The translations under genes were made by a program, and so were the position numbers. A stretch of 64,000 nucleotides of DNA from NCBI RefSeq assembly GCF_001761385.1, contig NZ_CP017476.1:2779501-2843500 (forward strand), written 5' to 3'. The notes beneath the pieces are model-generated. The model ran no database searches. It was not told where the DNA came from and saw nothing but the letters and a program-made list of their open reading frames with translations. Shown here piece after piece: positions 1 through 8,595 of this stretch (position 1 is the first letter of the stretch; each line of letters begins with the position of its first letter). Source of the stretch: Hydrogenophaga crassostreae (GTDB lineage: Bacteria > Pseudomonadota > Gammaproteobacteria > Burkholderiales > Burkholderiaceae_C).

Positions 1-2374
1 CTTTGACCCGCTCCAGCGTGCGCACCCGGCTCTCGGTTTTGTAATCGATTACAAACGCCAGCCGCCCTTCGGGACTCGGTTGGGCATCAATCCGGTCAAG
101 CTGCCCGAGCAATTGCCATCGCCCGACAGGCGCCCGACGTTCGACCTCGGCCGCCTCAAACGACGGGCCTGCCCGGTTGTGCAAGGCCTCGTAGTCGGCC
201 AACCAATCCAGATACCCCTCACGCATCGCTGGCCACACCGCCTGGAAAGGCATGAAACCCGCACCGCCAGCGCCCACCTGCAAACCCATGGTTTCGCTCA
301 CCGCCTGGGCCCAGCGCTCAAGCGCCTCGGTATCGGCCAGGCGCCCCGGACGCTGGTCGAGGCGCTCCTCATGAAAACCACGCAACACGGCATGCAACCA
401 GTTGCCCATGTCGCGCTGATCGGGCTCGTCTTCGAGCTCATCGGCGTCGTGAAGCCGCAGTTGGCGCAAGGCAAAAAATTTGTAGGGACAATCGCGCAGG
501 TCTTGGTAGGCGCTGGCCGACAGACGCTCGGGCAGCAGTGCCGCAGCGCTCGGCGCAGGCCGTTCAGGAACTTGAGGCCTGTGTTCGGCCATGGCCCGGG
601 GCTCATCTGCTGGCGGCGCACCCGCTTGCTGCAAAGCCAGCACCCAGGCATTGGGCAACACGTCCTCGCCCCGATCCTGACTGCGCCACAGAAGGTCAAT
701 CGGCGGGTAGGACAGCATGGCCTGCCAAGCCTGCCATGCAGCTTGCGCCAAAGCAGCCCGTCCCGGCATGCCCAACACCTCGCGCTGAGCTTCCGTCCAG
801 GGCGCAGGCAATTCGGGGTGGGTCGGCAGCGAACGCTCATCGCAACCAGGCACAACCACCGCGCCAAAAGCGCGCGCCACCTGTTGCGCCATCGGCAAAA
901 TCACCACGGGCACCGCATCCTCTGCGGCCGGCGTAAAGCTGGCGCTCTCCAGCACATCGCTCACCCAACCCGTGAAAGCCGCCAGCGACCATCGGCGCTC
1001 CGACGGCTCCGGCCCGTCACTCTCCTCCCATAGCGGTCCCAAACCCTTCAGCTCAGTCGCTGCACCGGGATGCAAGCGCAAGCTGATCAGCATTTGCTGC
1101 CCCGCCGCATCGGCGCTCAACACAGCCCACCATCCCGCTGACGTCAGCACTTGCCCCAGGGCCTGCAGCCAGCCCTCCAGGGTCTTGCTTCCCTGCAGGA
1201 GCGCCAGCATGTCGCACCACGCCACGGGCAGCACGGAGGCCAATTTTTCATGTGCTACGGCCGCAGCCCACCGGGTTACCCCATGGCGCCGGGCAAGCGC
1301 CTCCACCTGGTGAGCGATCGCGTCGCCCCACAGCGGCGACAGTTTCAGGGCATCAATGGCATCGTCCATGCTGGCACGCGGGTCTGCCGCCCGCAACACC
1401 GTCATCAATTGCGCCGACGCGTGGGTGGTCGACAATTTCCAGCCCGTCTCATCGCGCACACCCACCCCTGCGCTATGCAACAACGCGCTGACCCGTCGCG
1501 TGAGCAAGCGATCGTTGGCCAGCAAGGCCACAGGAACTGCCCCAACGGCTACGTGTCGAACCACACAAGCGGCCGCGCGTTGTGCCTCGTCCTCTGCATC
1601 ACCACAGGCATGCCACCGAACGTCGGTCAAGTCCAGGCCATGGGCAAACGTCTGCGGCGACTCATCTGCCTGGAACAGTGCCCAAACGAACGCCCGCTCA
1701 GGGCCCCACACCGCCGTCAAGGCCTTGGCCAGCGGATCCACTTGAAAGCCCTGCCAAACCAACAAAGCGTCGGCCACTTCGCCAGGTCGTGCCAAGGGTC
1801 CCCAGAGCACATCGGTTGAATAAGCCGAGTTGCTGGCCCAGGTCACCGCCAAAGTCGCAATCAGCCCCTCCCACACTGGGCTCTGCAACCCGGGACCCAG
1901 CGCGGCCAACCGGTCCTGACCCCACGATGCCCGGTCCTCAGGTGCGACTGACGCCGCCACCGACACCAACGAGCGGGTCGCCTCCACCAGCCGACTGACC
2001 ATGGCAGTGCGCAAAACCGGGTCAGCACGCCCCTTCGCCACGCGGTCAACCAGGGCCGACGCAACCAGACTGTCTCTGGCCAGATCGCCGCTCCAGTCCA
2101 TGGCGCCAGGCGAAAACGGTGACAAATTGGACGCCCAGTTTTTGCTCGACTCGAAGCGAGGGGCAAACCCGGTCGGATGGGCCTTGGCCCAGGCGCGCCG
2201 CGCGGCCTCCATCAGTTGTGCATAGGGCACCAAGACCACGGCCCGGGACGGCGAGACACCATGATCATCCAACCAGCGACTCAAGCATTGGATGCGTCCC
2301 TTCCATGCCAGCTCAACGCCATGGGGTGTCGCCTGTGGGCCTGAAGGGTGTGGGGTTGTAGCGAGCGCGGGCAT
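1..2374 (-). CDS. AddB-like PD-(D/E)XK nuclease, C-terminus cut by window edge
   Basis: About 791 codons are visible, running off the left edge without a stop. The ATG at 2374 is the only start after an in-frame TGA at 2393-2395. The N-terminal two thirds look like the inactivated helicase part of AddB/RexB proteins: no Walker A motif was seen. Near the edge comes the nuclease domain, recognised by RLSASAYQDLRDCPYKFFAL, followed by LLGQLDRIDA and then VIDYKTE, the D...D-x-K signature of PD-(D/E)XK (PDDEXK_1) nucleases. In AddAB systems this subunit works with a UvrD-like helicase in double-strand break repair. The partner addA would be expected just past position 1 on the same strand, but this cannot be checked here. 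It is divergent from trxA. Confidence 0.85.
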   Translation of the reverse strand, partial: MPALATTPHPSGPQATPHGVELAWKGRIQCLSRWLDDHGVSPSRAVVLVPYAQLMEAARRAWAKAHPTGFAPRFESSKNWASNLSPFSPGAMDWSGDLARDSLVASALVDRVAKGRADPVLRTAMVSRLVEATRSLVSVAASVAPEDRASWGQDRLAALGPGLQSPVWEGLIATLAVTWASNSAYSTDVLWGPLARPGEVADALLVWQGFQVDPLAKALTAVWGPERAFVWALFQADESPQTFAHGLDLTDVRWHACGDAEDEAQRAAACVVRHVAVGAVPVALLANDRLLTRRVSALLHSAGVGVRDETGWKLSTTHASAQLMTVLRAADPRASMDDAIDALKLSPLWGDAIAHQVEALARRHGVTRWAAAVAHEKLASVLPVAWCDMLALLQGSKTLEGWLQALGQVLTSAGWWAVLSADAAGQQMLISLRLHPGAATELKGLGPLWEESDGPEPSERRWSLAAFTGWVSDVLESASFTPAAEDAVPVVILPMAQQVARAFGAVVVPGCDERSLPTHPELPAPWTEAQREVLGMPGRAALAQAAWQAWQAMLSYPPIDLLWRSQDRGEDVLPNAWVLALQQAGAPPADEPRAMAEHRPQVPERPAPSAAALLPERLSASAYQDLRDCPYKFFALRQLRLHDADELEDEPDQRDMGNWLHAVLRGFHEERLDQRPGRLADTEALERWAQAVSETMGLQVGAGGAGFMPFQAVWPAMREGYLDWLADYEALHNRAGPSFEAAEVERRAPVGRWQLLGQLDRIDAQPSPEGRLAFVIDYKTESRVRTLERVK

Positions 2375-2493
2375 CGGAAGTCGGTCTTTCTGTCACAATG
2401 GAGCGGCAGCACCAGCTTGGCACTCCGGACGATTCCGACTCCAGGTCGGCGCAACACTTTAACCCCCCCGCTAACGATTTTTGAGGATGGACC

Positions 2494-2826
2494 ATGGCCA
2501 GCGACTTGATCAAACACGTTTCTGATGCAACTTTCCAGGCCGACGTGCTTGACGCAAAAGCCCCTACCCTGGTGGACTTCTGGGCCGAATGGTGCGGCCC
2601 TTGCAAAATGATTGCACCCATCCTGGACGAAATTGCCACAACCTACAGCGGCAAACTCAACATTGCCAAGGTCAATGTGGACGACAACCGCGACGTACCT
2701 GCCAAATACGGTATTCGCGGCATTCCCACTCTGATCATGTTCAAAGACGGGCAGTTGGCAGCCACCAAAGTGGGCGCCATGAGCAAAGCGCAATTGACCG
2801 CATTCATCGATCAGCAACTCGCTTGA
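2494..2826 (+). CDS. trxA: Thioredoxin 1 (TrxA)
   Basis: A 110-residue cytoplasmic thioredoxin, the usual family length. The active site WCGPCK sits at residues 33-38 (redox cysteines C34 and C37), and the cis-proline loop GIRGIPT lies near residue 77. It reduces disulfides in ribonucleotide reductase, peroxiredoxins, methionine sulfoxide reductase and similar partners, and is itself reduced by thioredoxin reductase. The start ATG follows a purine-rich GAGGATGGACC. It is followed by a long hairpin terminator and then rho, the common trxA-rho order of proteobacteria. No signal peptide is present. Confidence 0.97.
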   Translation: MASDLIKHVSDATFQADVLDAKAPTLVDFWAEWCGPCKMIAPILDEIATTYSGKLNIAKVNVDDNRDVPAKYGIRGIPTLIMFKDGQLAATKVGAMSKAQLTAFIDQQLA

Positions 2827-2834
2827 GTTGACCA

Positions 2835-2891
2835 GGCTTTCTGACCAATCAGGGTGCAACGCCCTGATTGATCCAGGAAAGCCAAATTTTT
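2835..2891 (+). terminator. Long hairpin terminator between trxA and rho
   Basis: Outer arms GGCTTTC (2835-2841) and GAAAGCC (2877-2883) enclose inner arms CAATCAGGG (2846-2854) and CCCTGATTG (2862-2870) with a 7-base loop. A TTTTT run ends at 2891. The position just after the trxA stop fits an intrinsic terminator. A CATAAT element at 2897-2902 just downstream could be the -10 of a separate rho promoter. Confidence 0.65.
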
Positions 2892-3021
2892 CCTGTCATA
2901 ATTCAGTCGGTTGCTGGCCAGACACAGCCCAGCCTCCTTCCATCGGCGCACCGCCCACTCTCTGGGCCGAGGCGCACCCTCCCCCGATTTTCTGCAACGA
3001 CTCCCTCACGGAGTGAATTCC

Positions 3022-4284
3022 ATGCACCTTAACGAACTCAAGGCACTGCACGTGTCTGAAGTCTCCAAGCAGGCCGAGGCCCTTGAAATCGAAAACGTCG
3101 GACGCATGCGCAAGCAGGAGCTGATGTTTGCCATCATCAAAAAGCGCGCCAAAGGCGGTGAACTGGTGAACGCCGACGGCGTGCTCGAAGTGTTGCCCGA
3201 TGGCTTCGGCTTTTTGCGCAACATGGACACGAGCTTCACTGCGTCCACCGATGACATCTATATCTCCCCCAGCCAGATTCGACGTTTCAATCTGCACACG
3301 GGCGACATGATTGAAGGCGAAGTGCGCATCCCCAAGGATGGCGAGCGCTACTTTGCCTTGAACAAACTCGACAAGATCAACGGCTTGCCCCCAGAGGACA
3401 ACAAGCACAAGATCATGTTCGAAAACCTGACGCCGCTGTTCCCCAAAGAACAGATGCGACTGGAACGCGACATCAAGACGGACGAGAACATCACCGGCCG
3501 CGTAATCGACATCATTGCGCCCATTGGCCGCGGCCAGCGCGCTTTGATCGTTGCCCCTCCCAAGAGCGGCAAGACGGTCATGATGCAGCACATCTGCCAC
3601 GCTATCGCGTCCAACCACCCCGAGGTCGAGCTGATCGTGTTGCTGGTTGATGAGCGCCCGGAAGAAGTGACCGAAATGCAGCGCACCGTGAAGGGCGATG
3701 TGATCGCATCCACCTTTGACGAACCTGCCGCGCGCCATGTACACGTGGCCGAAATGGTCATCGAGCGTGCCAAACGCCTGGTTGAGCTGGGCAAAGATGT
3801 GGTCATCATGCTGGACTCCATCACCCGCCTCGCACGCGCCTACAACAACGTTCTGCCTTCCTCCGGAAAAGTGCTCAGCGGCGGCGTTGACTCCAACGCC
3901 CTGCAACGTCCCAAGCGCTTTTTCGGCGCCGCCCGCAAGATCGAAGAAGGTGGCTCGCTGACCATCATCGCGACAGCACTGGTGGATACCGGCAGCCGCA
4001 TGGATGAGGTGATCTTTGAAGAATTCAAGGGAACCGGCAACTGCGAAATCCACCTGGACCGCCGCCTCTACGAGAAGCGCGTGTTTCCCTCCATCCAGCT
4101 CAACCGCAGCGGCACCCGCCGCGAAGAGTTGCTGCTGGCGCCCGAGATTCTGCAAAAGACCCGCATCCTGCGCCAGTTCATGTACAACATGGACGAAATC
4201 GAGTCCATGGAAATGGTCTTGAAGAGCATGAAGGCCACGAAAAACAATTCCGAGTTTTTCGACATGATGCGACGAGGCGGTTGA
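3022..4284 (+). CDS. rho: Transcription termination factor Rho
   Basis: A 420-residue hexameric RNA-dependent ATPase/translocase that ends transcription at Rho-dependent sites. The start MHLNELKALHVSEV is typical of Burkholderiales Rho. ATG 3022 is chosen over upstream in-frame codons because GGAG lies 7 bases before it and the length then matches the family. The N-terminal Rho_N helices are followed by the CSD-like RNA-binding domain (DGFGFLR, near residue 75). The RecA-like ATPase core has Walker A PPKSGKT near residues 178-184 and Walker B VVIMLDSITRLAR. The about 195-base leader after trxA may hold autoregulatory attenuation, which is known for rho, but no specific element was identified. 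A LysR gene follows on the other strand. Confidence 0.98.
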   Translation: MHLNELKALHVSEVSKQAEALEIENVGRMRKQELMFAIIKKRAKGGELVNADGVLEVLPDGFGFLRNMDTSFTASTDDIYISPSQIRRFNLHTGDMIEGEVRIPKDGERYFALNKLDKINGLPPEDNKHKIMFENLTPLFPKEQMRLERDIKTDENITGRVIDIIAPIGRGQRALIVAPPKSGKTVMMQHICHAIASNHPEVELIVLLVDERPEEVTEMQRTVKGDVIASTFDEPAARHVHVAEMVIERAKRLVELGKDVVIMLDSITRLARAYNNVLPSSGKVLSGGVDSNALQRPKRFFGAARKIEEGGSLTIIATALVDTGSRMDEVIFEEFKGTGNCEIHLDRRLYEKRVFPSIQLNRSGTRREELLLAPEILQKTRILRQFMYNMDEIESMEMVLKSMKATKNNSEFFDMMRRGG

Positions 4285-4462
4285 ACCTCCCTGGATACCC
4301 TCGCCCTTAACGTGCAACATGCCTGCTCGTTCAGGGCAGGTTCTGACGCCTTATCTCTTTTCTCTTTCGCAGCCGTTCAGGGTGTTCCGCAGGCAGCCCG
4401 ACAAAGGCTCATGCGAGCAGCACTCCACCCTGAGCAGACGCACCGATTGCCGGACAGGTGTC

Positions 4463-5353
4463 TCATCGGTCCTTGGCCTGATCCGCAACCCAGTCCACAA
4501 AGGCAGCGATCGGCGGGCGGCTGCGGTCACTGACCCGCAAGCTGACAAAATGCAGGGGTCGGTCAATGGGTTTTGCGCCACGGGCCTCCAACACCACCAA
4601 ATCGCCACGCGCCAGTTCGCGCCCAGCTAACCGGGTGCTCTCCAAGGCCACCCCCAACCCGTCGACGGCTGCCGCAATGGCCATGGCGGCGCGGTCAAAC
4701 GAGCAGCGTGGTCGCGAGGGAAGCACGATCCCATTGCCATCAAACCAGTCGACCCAACCCACTGGACTGAGCTGGGAATCGATCAGCATCAGGCGCTCGA
4801 TCGCCTCTGTGGCACTTTCTCCTGGCGCCACCAGTTGTGGAGATACGAGCGGTACAACCCTTTCGTTGCCAAGGGAAAATACTTCCAGCCCAGCCTTCTG
4901 GCGCGCTGCGCCATAAGACAAGGCCACATCCAGTTCGCGCATCACACCCAGATCCACCGGTTCGGCACCCGTGGTCAGTCGGATGTTGATCGTCGGGTGT
5001 TGAGCCAAGAAAGTGGGCAAGCGCGGGCCGAGCCATTTGAGAGCCAAACTGGGCGCGCAGTGCACCGCCAGCACCTCATCCTGGGTGGGCAGTTGCACTT
5101 CAGCGCAAACGGCGTCCAGCGCGTCAAACACCCGACCGAGGCTTTCGAACAGGCGCAGACCTTCACGCGTGGTCCGCACCTGGCGGTGACTGCGCTCAAA
5201 CAGAGCGCGGCCAAAGTACCGCTCCAGGTCGCGAATCTGGTGGCTGATGGCTGAGGCGGTGAGGTGCAACTCCTGCGCGGCAAGCGCAAAACTTTGCAGC
5301 CTGGCCGCTGCTTCAAAGGTGCGCAAACGCGCAAGTGGCGGTAGATTTCTCAT
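4463..5353 (-). CDS. LysR-family transcriptional regulator, GcvA-like
   Basis: 296 residues from the ATG at 5353 (MRNLPPLARLRTFEAAARL); an upstream in-frame start is less like the family. The N-terminal winged HTH (residues about 5-64, with TASAISHQIRDLERYFG as recognition region) is followed by a LysR substrate-binding domain with short GcvA/AmpR-type features (LFERSHRQVRTTREG linker, then the DVALSYG region). It is divergent from the class II aldolase gene, with a 110-base shared intergenic region holding an inverted repeat at 5380-5393. The standard LysR reading is that it regulates that neighbour and itself. The effector is unknown. Confidence 0.88.
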   Translation of the reverse strand: MRNLPPLARLRTFEAAARLQSFALAAQELHLTASAISHQIRDLERYFGRALFERSHRQVRTTREGLRLFESLGRVFDALDAVCAEVQLPTQDEVLAVHCAPSLALKWLGPRLPTFLAQHPTINIRLTTGAEPVDLGVMRELDVALSYGAARQKAGLEVFSLGNERVVPLVSPQLVAPGESATEAIERLMLIDSQLSPVGWVDWFDGNGIVLPSRPRCSFDRAAMAIAAAVDGLGVALESTRLAGRELARGDLVVLEARGAKPIDRPLHFVSLRVSDRSRPPIAAFVDWVADQAKDR

Positions 5354-5379
5354 GCAAATGACACTCAGATGAACTGAAT

Positions 5380-5393
5380 TCATGTTTCCATGA
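5380..5393. promoter_or_regulatory. Candidate LysR operator between regulator and aldolase genes
   Basis: A perfect inverted repeat TCATG-N4-CATGA lies in the divergent intergenic region of the LysR and aldolase genes, with ATT/AAT flanks. LysR proteins bind interrupted dyads of about this size in such positions. The assignment is by position and symmetry only. Confidence 0.35.
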
Positions 5394-5463
5394 GCAATCA
5401 TCGTTTGTCAAGGCCGTCAGGGCGGGTCCACCATAGGCATCCAACACAACCTGAGGAAACGCC

Positions 5464-6330
5464 ATGCCCGCCGTGCTCGAAAAAATTCAATCGCTGGATC
5501 AAAAAGAACATCGGTACGACCCACTGACCAACCCCAAGGTCTCCATTTACCAACCCGATCAACCGGGCCTGATCTACCCGGGCAGACCCGGTTTTGACGA
5601 TGTGACGCAGGAGCGCCAATATCTGAAGGAAAGGCTGGCAGGCGCTTGCCGCGCATTTGCACGCCAGGCGTTCGACTACGGCTTTGCCGGCCACCTCACC
5701 GTTCGAGACCCGGAGCACCCCAACCTGTACTGGACCAACCCGATGGCGGTACATTTTTCGCAGGTGAAGGTGTCAAACCTCATTCTGGTGGACCATCAAG
5801 GCCAGGTGGTGGAAGGCCGCCACGCTGTGAACCGCGCGGGCTTCGTGCTGCACGCCGCCGTTCATGAAGCGCATCCCGACATTCAGGCCATGTGCCATGC
5901 TCACACGCTGCATGGCACTGCGTTTGCATCTCTCGGCCAGCCACTGCTGCCCATTTCACAGGACGCTGCGGCGTTTTTCGAAGACCATGTGGTGATCAGC
6001 GACGAGGCAGGTCAGGTGGCCGTGGAGTTGAATGCCGGACCGAAGGTGGCCGACTGGTTCAAGGGAGTGAAAGCCGCCATTCACCAGAACCACGGCCTGT
6101 TCACTGCGAGCCGCCACAGCATCGAAGCGGCGGCATTTTGGTTCATTGCCCTGGAACGCTGCTGCCAACAGCAACTGGCCGTGATGGCAACCGGGCAGAC
6201 GCCGCACCTGGTTCCGGCGGACAGGGCTCGCTATAGCCGCGAGCACGTGGGCAGCGACTACATCGGCTGGCTCCATTTCCAGACCATCTGGAACGACCTG
6301 ATCCGCAGCGAACCCGATCTTTTCGAATGA
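5464..6330 (+). CDS. Class II aldolase/adducin-family protein
   Basis: 288 residues with the class II aldolase fold (AraD/FucA/adducin family). Metal-ligand candidates are the HxH in MCHAHTLHG and the later His in IHQNHGLFTA. The N-terminal 40 residues are a variable extension. Members cleave or epimerise sugar phosphates with a divalent metal, but many, including this unphosphorylated-looking subgroup, have no known substrate. No sugar kinase or transporter lies next to it, only the divergent LysR gene. The start ATG has a GAGGAAACGCC ribosome site. It ends 175 bases before the L31 gene. Confidence 0.85.
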   Translation: MPAVLEKIQSLDQKEHRYDPLTNPKVSIYQPDQPGLIYPGRPGFDDVTQERQYLKERLAGACRAFARQAFDYGFAGHLTVRDPEHPNLYWTNPMAVHFSQVKVSNLILVDHQGQVVEGRHAVNRAGFVLHAAVHEAHPDIQAMCHAHTLHGTAFASLGQPLLPISQDAAAFFEDHVVISDEAGQVAVELNAGPKVADWFKGVKAAIHQNHGLFTASRHSIEAAAFWFIALERCCQQQLAVMATGQTPHLVPADRARYSREHVGSDYIGWLHFQTIWNDLIRSEPDLFE

Positions 6331-6398
6331 CGCCGGAAGCCCAACCCCGTGCAACTCGGGCCCCGAGCCGCGCGAGGTGGCACACCAAGCCAAGCTTA

Positions 6399-6428
6399 TT
6401 CACATAGCAGGTGGTTTCGCTCTATAAT
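6399..6428 (+). promoter_or_regulatory. Sigma-70 promoter of rpmE2
   Basis: TTCACA (6399-6404) and a perfect TATAAT (6423-6428) are separated by 18 bases, about 78 bases upstream of the L31 start codon. Ribosomal protein genes usually have strong housekeeping promoters of this kind. Confidence 0.65.
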
Positions 6429-6505
6429 CCAAGGCTTTATTGATCGCGACAAGTACAGGGAAATGGTTTCCCTGCGGCTGCCGCACCTGACCTCAAGGAA
6501 TCGTC

Positions 6506-6766
6506 ATGAAAGACGGCATTCACCCCAACTACCGCGAAATCTGCTTCCAGGACATGTCCAACGGCTTCAAGTTCGTGACCCGTTCCTGCTCGAACACCAA
6601 AGAAATGATCACCATGGAAGACGGCCGCGAGCTGCCGCTCTTCAAGCTCGATACCACCAGCGAGTCGCACCCCTTCTATACCGGCACGCAAAAAAGCGTG
6701 GACAACATGGGTGGCCGCGTCGAGCGCTTCCGCAACCGCTACGCCAAAGGCGGCGCTGCGAAATAA
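6506..6766 (+). CDS. rpmE2: 50S ribosomal protein L31 type B
   Basis: 86 residues beginning MKDGIHPNYREICF, the type B L31 signature. The zinc-binding CxxC pairs of type A L31 are absent (only isolated cysteines at about 13 and 28), so it is the zinc-independent form. The protein bridges the 50S and 30S subunits near the central protuberance. The ribosome site AAGGA lies 8 bases before ATG. It has its own promoter and an intrinsic terminator, so it is monocistronic. In many Burkholderiales rpmE lies directly after rho; here the LysR/aldolase pair lies between. Confidence 0.95.
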   Translation: MKDGIHPNYREICFQDMSNGFKFVTRSCSNTKEMITMEDGRELPLFKLDTTSESHPFYTGTQKSVDNMGGRVERFRNRYAKGGAAK

Positions 6767-6803
6767 GCATCTTGTGCCCGGCTGCTTCAGCCGACGCTCA
6801 TGC

Positions 6804-6836
6804 AAAAAGGCAGCCGGTTTCCGGCTGCTTTTTTTT
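6804..6836 (+). terminator. Intrinsic terminator of rpmE2
   Basis: A perfect 8-bp stem GCAGCCGG/CCGGCTGC with a TTT loop is followed by eight T residues and preceded by A residues. Confidence 0.93.
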
Positions 6837-6894
6837 CGGCCATTGCGCCCCTTTTTAGCTGGCGCGAAGCGCCCTGCCCTGTATATTCTCCGCA

Positions 6895-8592
6895 GTGAGT
6901 TCCACCAATCCCGCTATCGTTACCCAATCGGCCGTGCGCCGACTGCCACGCATCGCCTTGTTTCTTTTCTGCCTGGCCTACGTGTTGCCCGGCTTTGTTG
7001 GCCGCGAACCATGGAAAAGCGCTGACGTATCGGCTTTGGGCGTGATGCTGGAGATGGCTTCCGGCGCCAGCTCGTGGTGGGTGCCTCAGGTGCTTGGGCA
7101 AGCCGCCGACGTAGGGGGTGCATTGCCCTACTGGCTCGGCGCAGCGTTCATTCATTTGCTGCCCTTCTTGCCTGCCGACTACGCGGTGCGGGTCGCCTTT
7201 GCAATGTTGCTGGGCCTCACGCTGATGTGTTCCTGGTACGCCGTCTACCAATTGGCTCGCCAGCCTTCCGCACAGCCGGTGGCCTTCGCCTTCGGCGGTG
7301 AAGCCAGTCCGAAAGACTATGCCCGCGCAGTCGCCGATGCCGGCTTGCTTGCGCTGATTGCCTGCTTGGGCCTGGCCCAGATGTCGCACGAGACCACGCC
7401 CGATCTGGCGCGCTTGTGCGCCAGCAGCGCGCTCATGCTCGCCGGCGCACGCATGGCCCATGCCGATGATCCGCATCCATGGCTCAGTCTGCTGTTGTGG
7501 TGGGTGGCCACCGCCGGCCTGGCGATGAGCGGCGCACCCTGGATCGCCATGGCCCTGGGCACCGGGCTGCTGCTGATTCTGACCGTTACCCGAGCGCGCT
7601 CCGGGGCAGGCAGCCCATCCACCCTGACCTGGGCCGCCGTGGGTGTTGCGTTGATCGTAGGGGTCGTCGCGATGTTTGAAAGCATGCCCTGGCCAACCAT
7701 CGCTCTTCCACTGGAATTCGAGTCTTGGCAACGCTGGAGCCGATTGATGGTCTGGTTCACCTGGCCAGCATGGCCCTTGGCACTGTGGACGTTGTGGGGC
7801 TGGCGCCGGCAGCTCTTGAGCCCACACGTCGCAATTCCACTGTGGGTTGCCACGGTGAGCGTGCTCAACAGCGCATTGAATGCCGACTTTGACCGGGCTC
7901 TGCTGCTGGCGCTTCCCGCCTTGGCAGCACTCGCTGCCTTCGCGTTGCCCACCCTGCGTCGAAGCGTCTCGGCTTTGATCGACTGGTTCACGCTGATCTT
8001 TTTTACCCTGTGTTCCTTGATCATCTGGGTGGTGTGGTTCTCGTTGCAAACAGGCATACCGGCGAAGCCTGCGGAAAACATTGCACGGCTGGCTCCCGGC
8101 TTCTTGCCGGAGTTTTCGTGGTGGTATTTTCTGGCAGGCTGCTTGGCCACATTGGCCTGGCTGTGGCTGGTCGTGTGGCGGGTCGGACGCAATCGGCAAG
8201 CGATCTGGAAAAGCCTGGTATTGCCTGCAGCAGGTGCAACCCTTTGCTGGGTGTTGCTGATGACCCTGTGGCTGCCTTTGCTCGATTTCGCCCGCAGCTA
8301 TGGCCCACTCTCTCGATCAATAGCGCGCGTCGTACCCGCCAATGAGTGTGTGTTGATAGATGGGTTGACGCAGGCGCAGATCGCAGCGCTCCAGTACCAC
8401 GGCCAACTGCGCCTTCGTCGCCTGGGCAACGCCGGTGATCTGGGCCAATGTGGTGCGCTGGTGATGGACCCCAGTGAGCAATCCAACCTGGACCAACGGG
8501 TTGACCTGACCCACTGGGCCTACAAAGCGAGCGCCAGCCGATTGAGTGACCGCAAAGAGCGTCTGCTGATTTACCTTCGGGTAGGAAGGTAG
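6895..8592 (+). CDS. Polytopic membrane protein, possibly GT-C glycosyltransferase-like
   Basis: 565 residues starting at a GTG, with roughly a dozen hydrophobic segments over residues 20-470 and a soluble C-terminal tail of about 90 residues. GREPWKSADVSALG near residue 36 sits where ArnT/GT39-type enzymes carry their first-loop acidic motif, and the fold resembles lipid-linked glycosyltransferases. The canonical aspartate pair is not clear, so the activity is unproven. No ribosome site precedes the GTG; a TATATT lies only 7 bases upstream, which would suit a leaderless mRNA. The gene runs toward phoR, which is on the opposite strand (3 bases between stops). Confidence 0.7.
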   Translation: MSSTNPAIVTQSAVRRLPRIALFLFCLAYVLPGFVGREPWKSADVSALGVMLEMASGASSWWVPQVLGQAADVGGALPYWLGAAFIHLLPFLPADYAVRVAFAMLLGLTLMCSWYAVYQLARQPSAQPVAFAFGGEASPKDYARAVADAGLLALIACLGLAQMSHETTPDLARLCASSALMLAGARMAHADDPHPWLSLLLWWVATAGLAMSGAPWIAMALGTGLLLILTVTRARSGAGSPSTLTWAAVGVALIVGVVAMFESMPWPTIALPLEFESWQRWSRLMVWFTWPAWPLALWTLWGWRRQLLSPHVAIPLWVATVSVLNSALNADFDRALLLALPALAALAAFALPTLRRSVSALIDWFTLIFFTLCSLIIWVVWFSLQTGIPAKPAENIARLAPGFLPEFSWWYFLAGCLATLAWLWLVVWRVGRNRQAIWKSLVLPAAGATLCWVLLMTLWLPLLDFARSYGPLSRSIARVVPANECVLIDGLTQAQIAALQYHGQLRLRRLGNAGDLGQCGALVMDPSEQSNLDQRVDLTHWAYKASASRLSDRKERLLIYLRVGR

Positions 8593-8595
8593 CGG

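Noticed and set aside
2896..4320. Antisense frame opposite rho
   Set aside because: Rho is unmistakable; the antisense product is a His/Asp/Gly-rich shadow.
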